Assembly (NCBI GenBank): GCA_958510825.1
Contig: OY294046.1
Coordinates: forward strand, 72,921,808 to 72,985,807
From: Brachypterus glaber
Taxonomy: Eukaryota > Arthropoda > Insecta > Coleoptera > Kateretidae
Reading direction: 5' to 3'
Length of the DNA: 64,000 nucleotides
Part shown: positions 1 to 11,072 of the stretch, in pieces
How the letters are laid out: every line of letters begins with the position of its first letter
Position numbering within the stretch: the first letter of the stretch is position 1
Notes under the pieces: model-generated
What the model saw: only the letters and a program-made list of their open reading frames with translations
The model's database searches: none
What the model was told of the DNA's origin: nothing
Position numbers and translations under genes: made by a program

Positions 1-1397
1 TTTGGTTTCATGTTAATATTTTTAGGGCAGGATTCTGCTTTCTCTATATTTGCTTTTTCTTCACAGGGTGATGATGTTTTACCGCAGGCTAAAGGTTTAG
101 TGCCACATGGTGAAGTTTTAGCACAAATATCTGCTTTTGTCGATTTAAAAGTACAACATGGTTTGGACTTTTTTCTTTTATATTTTTTATTATTACCAGG
201 TTTATTGCATACTGAGGTTTTTTTGGCACAAATAGCAGTTTTCTTCATTTTTTTGTTTATATTTTTAGGACAGGGTTCTTTCTTTAACTCTATTTTTTTA
301 TCACATGGTGATGATATTTTGTCACAAACCACTTTTTTTCTTTGTACTTTAGAATTAGATTTCATTGCTGTTTCCTTACATTTTTGTGAAGATATATTGC
401 AAACTGGTTTAGATATCTTCGGGCTTGGAGGACAAAAAGGAGTACCACTATCTCTCATTGTTAATCTATGGGGTATCTTCATTTTATAACATTCATTCGC
501 TTCACTCACCCATATATCCGCAGGTTCTCCATTCTTCAACATATGCATAATGCAATACCCGCATTGTTCGGGACCTTCTGAAGGAAAACTTTTTAGTGCC
601 GAATCAAGATGTTGTCCTAAATCACCAATTCCTTTTTGTTTCCATCCTCGACGAATAACATTCTGTGAATCTGTCATTGGTGTAGTTATAACTCCTGGAC
701 ATAAAGCCATTATTTTTACATTAGTCTTTTTATACCAGAACGGGTCTCCAATAGATTTTGTTAAACCAAGTACAAAATGTTTTGTTGCTGCATATACAGG
801 ACTTGCATACATAGAATCAAACCCAAGAATCGAAGATACATTTATTATGACTCCACCATTACTATTTTTATGTCTGCCCATGCAATTGATGCCAAGAAAA
901 GTCCCCAAAGTTAGACCGTAAGCGTTAACGCATATCGTCTTCTCCCATTCTGAATCAGCTAATATACCGGCATTATTAACTAAAATATCAACTTTATTAA
1001 ATCTTTCCTTTGTACAGTCGAAAACGCGTGTGAATTGATCCCTATTGCTTACATCACAAGGTTGAAACAGGGCTTTATCTTCTCCGAATTCATTGTTTAA
1101 TTCGCATGTGGTTTTTTGTGATTCTGTCTCATCTACATCTGCGATTACTACTGCTGTAGCACCTCCTTCTAGCAAACTTTTGACTATAGACTTGCCAATG
1201 CCCATTCCTCCTCCTGTGACTATAGCCACTTTAAATTTGGCTGGTGATTTATCATTGCAGTCGTCTGAATATGGTCTTGGGTCCTTTCGATTTAAATAGA
1301 ATTTATTAAAATTTTGTTTTATTAATGGAGTTACGTATGAAAAACTTTGGATATTTAATTTACATATGAGCCTATTAACACTTAAATTTAGAGCCAT
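1..1397 (-). CDS. Short-chain dehydrogenase/reductase with Cys/Lys-rich C-terminal tail (3' end outside window)
   Basis: The frame is open without interruption from an ATG whose complement is at 1395-1397 to the window edge (465 codons), with no stop and no intron. Residues about 56-310 form a classical SDR domain: TGGGMGIG coenzyme motif at 61-68, acidic D87 at the end of the second strand (predicting NAD rather than NADP), D115 in the adenine pocket, NNAG at 141-144 and a full catalytic tetrad N158-S189-Y202-K206 (Y-x3-K), then a PG motif at 234-235. The layout resembles insect 15-hydroxyprostaglandin dehydrogenase-like (NAD+) proteins, so it probably oxidises a small alcohol; the substrate is unknown. 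Two features are odd: an N-terminal extension of about 55 residues, and a tail from about residue 316 made of short Cys, Lys, Ser and Pro-rich segments (for example CAKKTSVCNK, SPCGTKPLACGK). The tail is not part of the SDR fold. An intronless frame could mean a retrocopy or one large exon. Confidence 0.88.
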   Translation of the reverse strand, partial: MALNLSVNRLICKLNIQSFSYVTPLIKQNFNKFYLNRKDPRPYSDDCNDKSPAKFKVAIVTGGGMGIGKSIVKSLLEGGATAVVIADVDETESQKTTCELNNEFGEDKALFQPCDVSNRDQFTRVFDCTKERFNKVDILVNNAGILADSEWEKTICVNAYGLTLGTFLGINCMGRHKNSNGGVIINVSSILGFDSMYASPVYAATKHFVLGLTKSIGDPFWYKKTNVKIMALCPGVITTPMTDSQNVIRRGWKQKGIGDLGQHLDSALKSFPSEGPEQCGYCIMHMLKNGEPADIWVSEANECYKMKIPHRLTMRDSGTPFCPPSPKISKPVCNISSQKCKETAMKSNSKVQRKKVVCDKISSPCDKKIELKKEPCPKNINKKMKKTAICAKKTSVCNKPGNNKKYKRKKSKPCCTFKSTKADICAKTSPCGTKPLACGKTSSPCEEKANIEKAESCPKNINMKP

Positions 1398-1509
1398 TTT
1401 TGAAACAAATATTATGAAGAGATGAGTATGATGAATATGACGTTCATATTGACCAGTATGACTTTAGAGTAAAGTCATCTTGATATTGACAGACAAACAG
1501 CCATGCATC

Positions 1510-1600
1510 AGTGACGGACTGGCCCAGTGGTCAATCGCTCAACTACCCGACAGGCTCTTATATGTTAGGCGCTCCTTAATCCAAATCTATAACAGTTAAC
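1510..1600 (+). repeat. tRNA-derived SINE-like head
   Basis: TGGCCCAGTGG at 1520-1530 is a perfect match to the RNA polymerase III A-box consensus (TRGCNNAGYGG). About 38 bp downstream, 1568-1582 looks like a decayed B box ending in AATCC. No cloverleaf is intact, so this is read as a SINE-like relic rather than a tRNA gene. The end of the element was not found. Confidence 0.35.
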
Positions 1601-1710
1601 AAAAAATGAAAGTCACTACCTTTTTTTTTGGAAGTCAGTCCATCATTTGACAAATTAGATTTAGGAGGCCTTCTAGGCTACCAGAGCGCTGCATTTAACC
1701 CAGTATTTTT

Positions 1711-1765
1711 TAGTTTCCAAAAAAGTCACTGAAAAAAGGACAGCGATTTTTTTTTTTGGAAACTA
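1711..1765. repeat. Short hairpin
   Basis: TAGTTTCCAAAAAA at the left is mirrored by TTTTTTGGAAACTA at the right, with a loop of about 27 nt. It has no visible partner gene and may be a MITE core. Confidence 0.4.
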
Positions 1766-1845
1766 GAAAAGACCGGGATAAACATTTCTATATAAAGCAA
1801 TCAAGTAATCCATTATCACTGATGTTTTCCTCAGTTGTTCTTTTT

Positions 1846-2060
1846 ACATCGGCACTTAGTGCTACTAAGAGTGCCGATGTATTGAAATCTTCGCCGAAAC
1901 GTCAAAATCTTTGACCACGTTTTTAAACCATTCGAAATCAGTCGAAATCAGTAAAAAAAAATGCGTCCGTCTGACTGTCTGTCTGTCTGGGTGTAAACTC
2001 TCTAACTCCATTTCTACATGAGATATCGACTTGCGGTTTTTTGAATATTGTTTTCTATCA
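1846..2060 (+). repeat. Family R1 repeat, truncated copy a
   Basis: It starts with the hairpin ACATCGGCACT...AGTGCCGATGT, then a GTCCGTCTG-type tract and a stretch containing GAGATATCGACTT. The same series is found at 43106-43758 (same orientation) and at 20025-20614 (inverted). This copy stops after about 210 bp. Confidence 0.75.
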
Positions 2061-2745
2061 GTATAAATTATTAAGTAATTTATTAAGTATACTCAATAAA
2101 ATTAGTATTATATTAAGTTTTAATTACATTACATTTCTTACAGGTTAGTCGGCGCTGCGGTATTACAATAACAAGTTACTAAATTTTTATCTTATAATTA
2201 CCATATTTGGTAAAGGGAACTTTAATATTCCTATAAGGCACTCAAGTAATAAAAGTAATGCTTTTGTTGGTAATTACTATTCTGAAAGTTTAAAGAAACC
2301 ATTTTATAGTATTTAACACGATTAAGTAGTATATTATCAGATTGTCGTAATTTTAACCCAATACAATAGACTTTTTTTAGACTTAAATCCATTTTACCCG
2401 TTATACGGTAGCAATGGTAGAATGTAGCATAAAGCCAAGTAAATATTTTATTAAAGAGCGATCAAAAAGTCAATAGATATAAAATTGAATATGGTTGACG
2501 TGACCGGATAGAAGAGCTTGACGTCACTTCAGAAGCATATTGACAAATATCACGCAATGAGGGGTAAGTCAGTTATGTATTTATATTGCAGTCAATTATT
2601 CTGACACGCGCCAGTAAACATCAGTAATAATTATCATTAAAAATAACATTAATAGCCAATCTATTACGGTTGTTATTAATCAAACCTCAGTGTCATACTT
2701 TATTTGTTGATATTGAAATAGTATTGATTTTATATGTATATATTA
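2061..2745. other. Unassigned AT-rich sequence
   Basis: No reading frame, hairpin or repeat shared with the rest of the window was recognised here. Confidence 0.4.
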
Positions 2746-2747
2746 TA

Positions 2748-3459
2748 CAGAGCGGTCCAAAAGTCACTCCCCCCCCTCTTAACTTTTGAACCAGTTGAGA
2801 TATCGACTTCAAATTTGTAACTTTTAAATAAGACAACTTAAACTATCTTTTAGCATATATTTAATACTTTCAGCTCTTAAAATGTGGACAGGGGGGCATG
2901 GGGGCACATTTTTTTAAATGGAAAGGTGGGTCGTGTGATACATTATTTTAAAGCTTATACAATTTTCCATTTAACTGTAAATTTTTTATTTTTGTTAAAC
3001 ATTTTTTTTTGGGTTTAAAATAGGGTTGAAAATGGGTATTTTTGTCAAAATTTCTCTAAAAAATCCAATTTTTTTTTTTTAAATTTCATAATGAAAAAAA
3101 GTAAATCATACTTTTAAATTAATTTTAGTTGACATAAATAAAAATTAACAAAAAAAAAACTTAAAAATTTATTTTTTTAGCACAAAAAACTGAAAAATCA
3201 AAACCTTAAAAAACATGTTTAAAATTTTTAAAAATATATAGAGAATTTTAAAGGCTTTAAAATGATCTATCACACGACCCCCCTTTCTATTTAAAAAAAT
3301 TTACCCCCATGCCCCCCTGCTCACATTTTAAGAGATAAAAGTATCAAATATATGCTTAAAGATAGTTTAAGTTGTCTTATTTAAGAGTTCTAAATTTGAA
3401 ATCGATATCTCAACTCGTTAAAAAGTTAAGAGGGGGGGGGTGACTTTTGGACCGCACTG
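2748..3459. mobile_element. Foldback MITE family M1, copy 1 (Tc1/mariner-type)
   Basis: This element of about 710 bp has inverted arms of about 200 bp each, starting CAGWGCGGTCCAAAAGTCAC followed by a C-run. It is flanked by TA at 2746-2747 and 3460-3461, as expected of Tc1/mariner insertion. It has no coding capacity. The arms include a G-run block (GGGGGGCATGGGGG) that is striking in this AT-rich DNA. Confidence 0.85.
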
Positions 3460-3544
3460 TATAAATTCAGATTCACCTTATACGACAAAAAATAAAAGCA
3501 GTGGAGTAGCTTGAATGTGTATGTTTTTCGCTGCATAATATTAT

Positions 3545-3905
3545 TAGGCAGCGATTAAATATGGCGCCTACACCTAAAAAATGCCATTTTTTAAATTTAA
3601 ATATTTTGAAAACTACTTAATGGATTTGACTAATTCTTTTTTTGTTTTAAAACTTAATCATTCTCTACTTTTGCTGTTATTTAGAATGATTAAAAAAAAT
3701 ATTTTTGTATTAACAGCAAGAAATAATGTACAACTACGTTTTTTTGCCCTATCTTATAGGACTTGCATGGTACACCACTGCAACTGTTTATAAAATTGTC
3801 AAAGTCTCTCTTATTGCCGCAGTTTTAGTGAATATTTTCTACTTTTACTTTTGGTTTAGGAGATATCAGGATTTTCTTGAAACTTGTCAATTTTTCTGTT
3901 TAGTC
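3545..3905. mobile_element. MITE family M2, partial copy
   Basis: It is homologous, in opposite orientation, to most of 47109-47569. Shared blocks include the segment around TTGCATGGTACACCACTGCAA and the AGGAGATATCAGGATTTTC block. Its outer ends are decayed. The two short reading frames that overlap it are products of the repeat, not genes. Confidence 0.7.
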
Positions 3906-3998
3906 AAAAGGTATTACATGAATTCGATTGATGCTGTGCTAGAAATTTGAAGCTTAACCGAGTTAATAAAAAAATAAAAATATGCATCTCCATATATA

Positions 3999-4702
3999 CA
4001 GTGCGTACCAAAAGTCACCCCCCCCCTTTTAACTTTTGAACGAGTTGAGATATCAACTTCAAATTTAGAACTCTTAAATAAGACAACTTAAACTATCTTT
4101 TAGAATATATTTGATATTTTCAGCTATTAAAATGTGGGCAGAGGGGCATGGGGGGACATTTTTTTAAATGGAAAGGGGGGTTGTGTGATACATCATTTTA
4201 AAGCTTATAAAATTCTCTATTTAAACTAACATTCTTAAAATTTTTAAAAATGTTTTTTAAGGTTTTGATTTTTCAAATTTTTGTGCTAAAACATTTTATT
4301 TTTTAAGTTTTTTTTTATAAATTTTTATTTAGGTCAACTAAAATTAGTTTAAAAGTATAATTAACATTTTTTATATGAAATTAGGCATTTTTAAAAAATT
4401 ATTTGTTTTTTTTAGAGGAATTTTGACATTAATACCCATTTTCAACCCCATTTTAAACCAATTTTTTTTTTTAATTTAAAAATATGAAGTTAAATGGAGA
4501 ATGTTATAAGCTTTAAAATTATGTATTACACGACCCCCCTTTCCATTTAAAAAAATGTGCCCCCATGCCCCCTGCCCACATTTTAAGAGCTGAAAGTATT
4601 AAATATATGCTAAAAGATAGTTTAAGTTCCAAATTTGAAGTTGATATCTCAACTGGTTCAAAAGTTAGGAGGGGGGCGGGGGGTGACTTTTGGACCACTC
4701 TG
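3999..4702. mobile_element. Foldback MITE family M1, copy 2
   Basis: It has the same arms and the same TA flanks (3997-3998 and 4703-4704) as the copy at 2748-3459. The two copies lie about 540 bp apart with an M2 copy between them. Small frames in both strands of the right arm are mirror translations of the inverted repeat. Confidence 0.85.
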
Positions 4703-4704
4703 TA

Positions 4705-5048
4705 TATATGCACTGTATGCTTAATAAAAGTTATCCTCGGGATTTATATGATTAAATGGGTATCTTCCTTCTTGATAAAAGCTTTATTGATATTCCATCG
4801 AGCACATGGCAAAGCTTTAATATTGAAAATAAAACGATTTTATAGAACTTTCGAATTTAAATGTCCTCTAACTTTCGCGAGTTATTATTTCCAAGATTGA
4901 AAAACTTTGACAGTTTCAAATTTTTAAAACGCATTGAGAATAACTTTTAGTAAGATATTATATAGATTGATGTCGTAACTTTCTCTGAAGATCTTTCTAG
5001 CCAACCATGGCAAATTCAGAATTTTCGAATAGATTTTATATACCTAGG
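4705..5048. other. Unassigned AT-rich sequence
   Basis: There is no convincing gene or repeat. A short frame crossing from the M1 arm has no recognisable features. Confidence 0.4.
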
Positions 5049-5053
5049 CACCG

Positions 5054-5829
5054 CACTATGGAACGAACCGGGCCATAGGTTGGACATCGGGTAAAAAACA
5101 AAAATTCAAAAATAGGGGTTTAAATTTGGTTTTATTATATTAAATCATATTATACATTGAGTGCAGGCATAAATTTTCATGTATAATTAAGGTTAGCCAG
5201 AAAAATTAGCGCTTATATAGATGTCTAAATTATGCTATTCACAGCCCGTAAGCGTCTGTTCATCCGCCCGTCTGTCCGTGCCATGTCACTTTTTTGTGGA
5301 CAAGAGCGAATAATCCGATCGCCTCAAAATTTTCAGGAAAAATCAAGTTCTATCAGGGGATGATCCCTATTGTTTTTTTAGTAATCCCCCCGATTTTTTT
5401 TGATTTTTTTTCTTCGAAAAAATGTTTTTTTTTTTAATTTTTTTTTTCGAAATTTTTCGACAATTTTTTCATACTCAAAACTTGGCTAAATGTTTTACTT
5501 TTTCTCGAAAAAGCCAAATTTATTAGCTAAAATTATAATTTTACAAGTTACACACATTTTGCAGATTTTTTCCAAACCGTATTAAATACATAGCTAAATA
5601 TCTTTTTTCTACACTAAACGGTAATTAACCATATAAAAGAAAAATAAATTTAATTTTTTTTAAGTTTTCCAGATTTTCCAGATTTCCAGATTTTTTCCCA
5701 AAAACGAAACCTAGTTAAAATGCTTTGTCGTACCTAAAAATTGCTGCATACCAAATTTTATCAAAATCCCAGTTATCGTTTTCAAGAAAAGTATGATGTC
5801 CGGCTTACGGCCCGGTTCGTCCCATAGTG
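5054..5829. mobile_element. Non-autonomous Transib-type DNA transposon
   Basis: The 776-bp element has terminal inverted repeats of about 32 bp beginning CACTATGG and containing ACGAACCGGGCC, with about five mismatches between ends. It is bounded by identical 5-bp duplications CACCG (5049-5053 and 5830-5834). A CACWATG start plus a 5-bp GC-rich duplication is the hallmark of the Transib superfamily, whose transposase is related to RAG1. There is no transposase inside; the interior is AT-rich with a CCGTCTGTCCGTG tract. Confidence 0.75.
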
Positions 5830-5912
5830 CACCGCTGAACTAACATGTATTATATTTTTAAAATTACACGGAAAGCAATGTGCGAATTCACATTTTAATG
5901 TCTAATTCTTAC

Positions 5913-6176
5913 AGTGGGGTAAGATACAAAAAATTAGCATTGCATTACAGAGGGGAAACGCTGCATCGGTTCTCGGAACATTGCCGGATTCAGACCGTAT
6001 GGACGAAATTTTTTATATTTTTTAATTTTATTTTGTTCGTTTTTAATTTTAATTTTATTGTTTAAGTTATATTTACCGTCTTTGGTTGTTTTGGTGTTTG
6101 GATTGATTAGCTATAGAATATGCAATAAAGTTTCAACACGTTAAAAAAAAAAAAAAAAAAAAAAAAAGTGGGGTAA
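5913..6176 (+). mobile_element. 5'-truncated poly(A) retroposon with target duplication
   Basis: The inserted part (5923-6166) ends with AATAAA at about 6124 and a run of about 25 A. It is flanked by direct 10-bp repeats AGTGGGGTAA (5913-5922 and 6167-6176). This is the signature of target-primed reverse transcription. The body is only about 220 bp, too short to tell a LINE 3' end from a processed transcript. Confidence 0.8.
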
Positions 6177-6178
6177 AT

Positions 6179-6311
6179 AGTATATTGTTTTACTAATAGG
6201 AAAAGTGAAGCTTTTTTTTACTAGTCTGTAGAATTTACGGACGACGCGAAGCGGCGTCCGGAAACTATAGACCAGTAAAAAAAGCACTTTTCCTCTGAGT
6301 GAAACATACTA
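6179..6311. repeat. Long hairpin with GC-rich apex
   Basis: The arms run from AGTATATTG...AGGAAAAGTG inward and are mirrored by CACTTTTCCT...CATACTA. The apex is CGACGCGAAGCGGCGTCCG. It has the same architecture as the hairpins near 9.28, 30.35 and 35.05 kb. Confidence 0.7.
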
Positions 6312-6331
6312 TTTTTTCTTCAAGCATCCTA

Positions 6332-6750
6332 CACGGAAAGAAATTAGTGGGCTCTGCGCTATACATTATAAGATATTTGGTAACAGTGGCAAATTATAGT
6401 GATTTAAGCTATAGATTATAAGGGACACAATAACTAATAATGTTAAAAATAAATTGGAAACGATTATATATATTACAGACACGATTATATTTATTACAGG
6501 CACTATTATAAATTTACAGAAATTTTATTATATTATAAAAATTTTGGACAATAATTAAATCTATTTAAGCTATAAATGCCATACTATTTGTTATATTTTA
6601 TTATTCACTAAACAATTAAAGTATTTCATATAAATTTTTACACTGACTGCCATAATTGTAAGAGAAAGCCTTGTATTTATATAATAAGCGATTATAATTT
6701 GCTTGGTATGTGTGTTATAGCGCTCCTAGCTATAATTTTTTTTTTCCGTG
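6332..6750. mobile_element. MITE with CACGGAAA termini
   Basis: CACGGAAA at the left and TTTCCGTG at the right are flanked by TA on both sides (6330-6331 and 6751-6752). The element is 419 bp, AT-rich and non-coding. Confidence 0.65.
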
Positions 6751-7215
6751 TACATATAATTTTAAATATTAATTTTTGAATTTAATTTATTCAGTAATAA
6801 AGTATGTTTTTTTTTTATTAAAATAGGCCAATACAACCCTTTCGAAATAAACTTAAACCTTCCTCATTTAAAATTTTTTTCGTAGGCTAAATCGTACACT
6901 TTTCGCGGTAACTTGTCTAATGTAGTATTTGCAATTTCGGAGAGATTTGTAGGTGTATAAACCATATATTCTTCTTCAATCATTTTTAATCAATTTCACA
7001 CAAGGTTTTTGCGCAGAATCTCGAGTCAACCACCTGTTTAAATAATAAACAAAGAAGTTTGAAGTATGGCTGTCATCAAAGTCAAAGAGTGCTGCCGCTA
7101 GTGGTGGTTTTGCTAACTAACTTTTTTTTACGGCGTACGTCAATGCACTCATTTTTTTACTGTAAAAAAATAGATCACTTCTAAGTAGTGTGTTCAGTTA
7201 TAACATATGAACATT

Positions 7216-7795
7216 AAATAAATAAATAAATAAATAAATATCAAGTTTATTTCGAGAAAACGTCTTTAGATACAGGGTAAATAAATACATTTAATGAAAT
7301 TTTGTCATAAAAACATAAATAATTTAAAATTAAAACCTAGAGGTAGGTACATCTGACAAACATTTAAGTAAATTAAATAAATTAACACAAAATAAGGAAT
7401 ATATAGAGTCAGCATGTCAATGAGTTGAACACGCTGTATAAAACTCCTCCAGTGAATACGGTTCTATATTACAAATATATTGAAATAACTGGTTTTTGAA
7501 GCCAATCTTATTCTTATTTTGTTTTAAACTTGTAGGCAATTTGTTATGAAATTGCACACATGTGTAGTATGTTCCTTTTTCAAATGTAGATAGTCTGTGT
7601 TTAGGTACATTGTAATCTATTATTCGATCTGAGTTTGGTTCTAGATCTTTAAATAGATGTTTGTTTTTTAATAAAAAGAAAATGGCTTCATATATATACA
7701 AACCTATAACCGTTAGGATGTTATTTGATTTAAAAATATTTCTGCACGAAGCTCTATAAGGTAGTCCTAGAATTTAGTAGGCTTGAAGAAAAAAG
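7216..7795 (-). pseudogene. LINE 3' fragment (Jockey/CR1-like reverse transcriptase C-terminus)
   Basis: On the minus strand the frame can be followed from about 7790 to the stop near 7417 (motifs RxxFKxxNILTVxGLYIYE and PSDRIxDYxxPKHRL), that is, the region C-terminal to the reverse transcriptase palm. It is followed by a 3' UTR with AATAAA and a (TTTA)n tail at 7216-7240. It is 5'-truncated as usual for LINEs. Its closest relative in the window is the LINE at 37826-38540. Confidence 0.75.
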
Positions 7796-7799
7796 ATTT

Positions 7800-8435
7800 T
7801 TTTTATTTATTAAAACTCAGTAAAGTAATGTTTTGTCGTAATAGATGTGTATTTAATAATTAAATTATAAAGATATATAAAACCGTTCTCGATGAAGCTG
7901 AAAATTTCATTAAACCAGGTAAAATACCCCATTTAAATATTACATTAAATCAACGTCTGGCTGTCTAGGGTATTATTAAAAAGGTAATTTTAATAAAGTA
8001 ATCTTCTGTGTCATTAAGTAAATTTCAAATTAAATTACATAATTCCAGACAGGAGATCTCCCTCTCCGGGATAATAGCCAATTATGCATAGATAATGGCT
8101 GCTCTTATACTTTATACATAAACATAAGCAGGCAGACTCGCCCGGGTAAATGACATAAATTAAGCATTATATCAATTTTGCGCGTGACAAGCAGAATAAA
8201 GTGACAGAAGGTCAAAAGCAACCATCTAGGGAGTTATAATCACCCCTGCTACTATATCCGTCACTGTTTTACACTGATATCCAGAAATTAGCCATGTCCA
8301 AATGATGTACAGCTTTAAAAGTTGAGCTTTTATTGCATTCCAGACTACTGACCACCAGGCTTATAAAATTTAAGAACGTACACTAAGAAAACGGATTTTT
8401 AATAACAATAAGTAGTATAAACACTGTTGTGGAGA
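7800..8435. other. Unassigned AT-rich sequence
   Basis: No gene or shared repeat was recognised. Confidence 0.4.
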
Positions 8436-8439
8436 TTAG

Positions 8440-8725
8440 GTTCTAAAAATAATGAAATTGCACCATGGTTAATAATGAATTTTTATTCAGTTGTTTTGGC
8501 ATCTGACGTTTCACATAATTATTAAATCACATTGCTATATATAAGTGTCTTTAGGCACCAAATTTATTTATTGCATGATAAATTAATAAATATTAATTAA
8601 ATTAGTACCTATAAAACATGTTTCACAAAAAACACTTCGAAAAGTGAAAATCATTGGTCCATCAACCATAGATTATACAACCCATGGATTACCGTCAAGA
8701 TCATAGATTACTAGAGGTACAACCC
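8440..8725. repeat. Family F2 repeat, copy 1
   Basis: It matches 48284-48510 closely, including the block GAAATTGCACCATGGTTAAT and the block near AATCATTGGTCCATCA. The two copies then diverge; the hairpin block that follows directly in the 48-kb copy is about 550 bp further on here (9240-9335). Confidence 0.8.
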
Positions 8726-9239
8726 CCATATATTAGATATTAGATATTCAACTCGTAAAACGACATGTTTTATAGGTTGCATATGCCTTGCTTCAAGCCT
8801 TGCGCAATTTGCCCAGCACAAATAATCTGGTCTTTTGTTGATATAACCTTAAAATAAAATTGTTTATTTTTTAAAATTACATATTTGTTATCAAAATTTA
8901 ACAATAGTAATTAGTAATTTTGTGAACTACTTATAAAACCTATAGTTAATTGTACAATTTCAGCAAGACATATTTACATGAGCAGGTGATGTTATTGATA
9001 TATTTATTTCTCTTTTTTACTGTTAAAGTATTGTGTTAAAGTTTCTGAGTGTTCTGTATAAGGTGAATTTATATCAAAGATGTGGGGTACTGTGGGGGTG
9101 TTCGTTTCATTAAAATCAGTAGGCAGAGTGGTATTGAATAGGGAAGAACTTAAAGAAAAATTAACTATAGAAAGTAGCTTTGTCATTAAATTTTAGTAAA
9201 ATAAATAGCTAATTAATTGTACTGGTAGTGAAAAAAATA

Positions 9240-9335
9240 CTATATTTTCCACATGAGTGAAGATTTAACATTTTAGACCGCGTCTGCGGGCTTCGCGCTA
9301 GCGCGCTCATCCCGCAATTTGACGCAGGTTTGGAA
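9240..9335. repeat. GC-apex hairpin of family F2
   Basis: A palindromic block with apex CGCGCTAGCGCG and flanking GCGGG/CCCGC and GAC/GTC steps. The right half recurs at 48516-48600 with its outer arm. The arms carry the GAGTGAAG...CACTT pairing seen in the other hairpin families. Confidence 0.65.
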
Positions 9336-10400
9336 GCCGAGGACCGGCCGATGGGGCCGGCCCGAGGTTAATAAACCTACGAAATCGAAATTAAACTTTT
9401 TGCCCGTATATTACACAATAATTTTTACTCGATTGTTACTAATTATAATAAATTATTAAAATATACTTAATTTTAAATTGCAAAAATATTTCGTTTTACT
9501 GTATATGTGTTATTACTTATCTAGTTATCTAGGACAAATTGCTATCCAATCAAATCGCTAAAAACACAATTGAATCGTTTCTTTGCGTGCGGTTTCATTT
9601 TCAAATTAAAAAAGCTATAGCTTGGTGATTAATTAATTAATTAATTTCTGTTAAAATGTGTCTGTTATAAAAATAATAATACTTCTGAAACCGTTCTATG
9701 AATATTATAAATATTGAAATTGATTTTACAATTGAAATTTTGTGTTTTTAATTTATTTTAGTGGATAAATACAGATTAATCAGTTAATATATTTATTATA
9801 CATAAATTACATATAACGTCCTACCAAAAAAAAAATGGTCTGTATAAAACAAGGAATACTAAACATTAAAAAGTAATAACAATAATAAAATAAAATATAA
9901 AAGAATCGAAAAATGAATTCGAAATAATACCTTTAAAAGATAAATAATCAATCACCCTCCTACAAACAGAAACCTCAAGTATATTAGTGATGAAACACTT
10001 ATACACTATAATCTCTAGTATATAGGTGATTTCCAAGAATTTCTACTGAAAATTTTAAAGCTTCCAGTGCAATATTTTTAACAATTTTATTTGGAATTTT
10101 GAATTTTTTGCAAAAAGACATAAAAAATTTTGAAATTGTACCCCGTGCTCCGAGAAATAAACCTATAATTTCAATATTTTGAGGTTATGTTATAGAAAAA
10201 TAATTTATTTTGTATGAAATGATTATAATAACTGTATCTGGTCAAAAAGAACAGTTAGTTCAAGACCAAAAGGTCATATTTCTTTATAAATATTACAGTA
10301 AAGGTAAAGCAAGAATTCACCATGTAATAATTTTTTATAACCTTACTTTTCCATTATGTTTGAAACCAAGTGTACCAACATCAAAATTATAGGGCTCCTA
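9336..10400 (+). repeat. Family F3 repeat, copy 1 (with extra internal segment)
   Basis: It is homologous in inverted orientation to 42000-42680. The copy opens with a GC-rich palindrome (GGACCGGCC...GGGGCCGGCCC) inside an imperfect inverted repeat around GGGCAAAAAGTT, then runs through the CTATAGCTTGGTGATTAAT block. About 375 bp at 9800-10175 has no counterpart in the 42-kb copy and is either an insertion here or a deletion there. The small frame at 10210-10392 is repeat translation. Confidence 0.75.
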
Positions 10401-10900
10401 TATTTTGATTCTCGTACCTAATGATTAACTATTGAAAATAGAAACGTCAACCCAAATCTACTACTGTTTGTTCCCAAATATTGATTTGTGCAATATTATT
10501 TTGTAATTCGCCTATACTAGTAGACTACTGTAATACTAAATTATGTTGATTTTGTCAATCAAATGTGTCAATAGCAACGAAATAGATAATATGCACAGTG
10601 GCACACAGAATAGTGTAAAGCTTGGATATAAAGTAAACAAATCAAGTGTACCAACTAAAAACTGGCCTCTAAAGCATCAGTATAGGCTTCTGCTGCACGA
10701 ATACAAGGCCTACTACTATTCAAATTCTCTCTGTTGTATTATTAAGAGCCTATTCATATACTCAAATGAATATTTAACTCTACCTAAATCAATAGTCACA
10801 TTCAAATAGTATCTATTAAGCAACATTGAAACAAAGTTCTAGTTCAATTGTTATTATGGCAGTAAGTAAATCTACTACTTCATATCGTACTTATCAAGGT
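10400..10900. other. Unassigned sequence with a short frame
   Basis: An 88-codon frame (10543-10809, plus strand) has no recognised domain, signal peptide or homologue within the window, and I do not consider it a supported gene. Confidence 0.3.
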
Positions 10901-11072
10901 TTATTTTTTCTGAACTGTTCACTGACCGGTGATTCAACCAGATTACCAACGAATACGATTCGTTCACCGCAGTAATGAGAAGAATCTAGCACATGCGCAC
11001 GGTTTGCTTATTTTTGTTTTGACGGATGTCAAAAGTGGCTTCCGTTTAGGCAGTTGTAGTTTTATGAAATAG

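Noticed and set aside
10..921. Two plus-strand reading frames of 159 and 123 codons
   Set aside because: They are the antisense of the SDR gene, whose minus-strand frame carries complete SDR motifs.
1520..1582. tRNA gene
   Set aside because: A-box perfect but B box decayed and no cloverleaf; kept only as a SINE-like relic.
7216..7240. LTR retrotransposon ends
   Set aside because: All AAAT/TTTA and TTA tracts sit at the 3' ends of non-LTR fragments; no LTR pairs, primer binding sites or gag-pol frames were seen.
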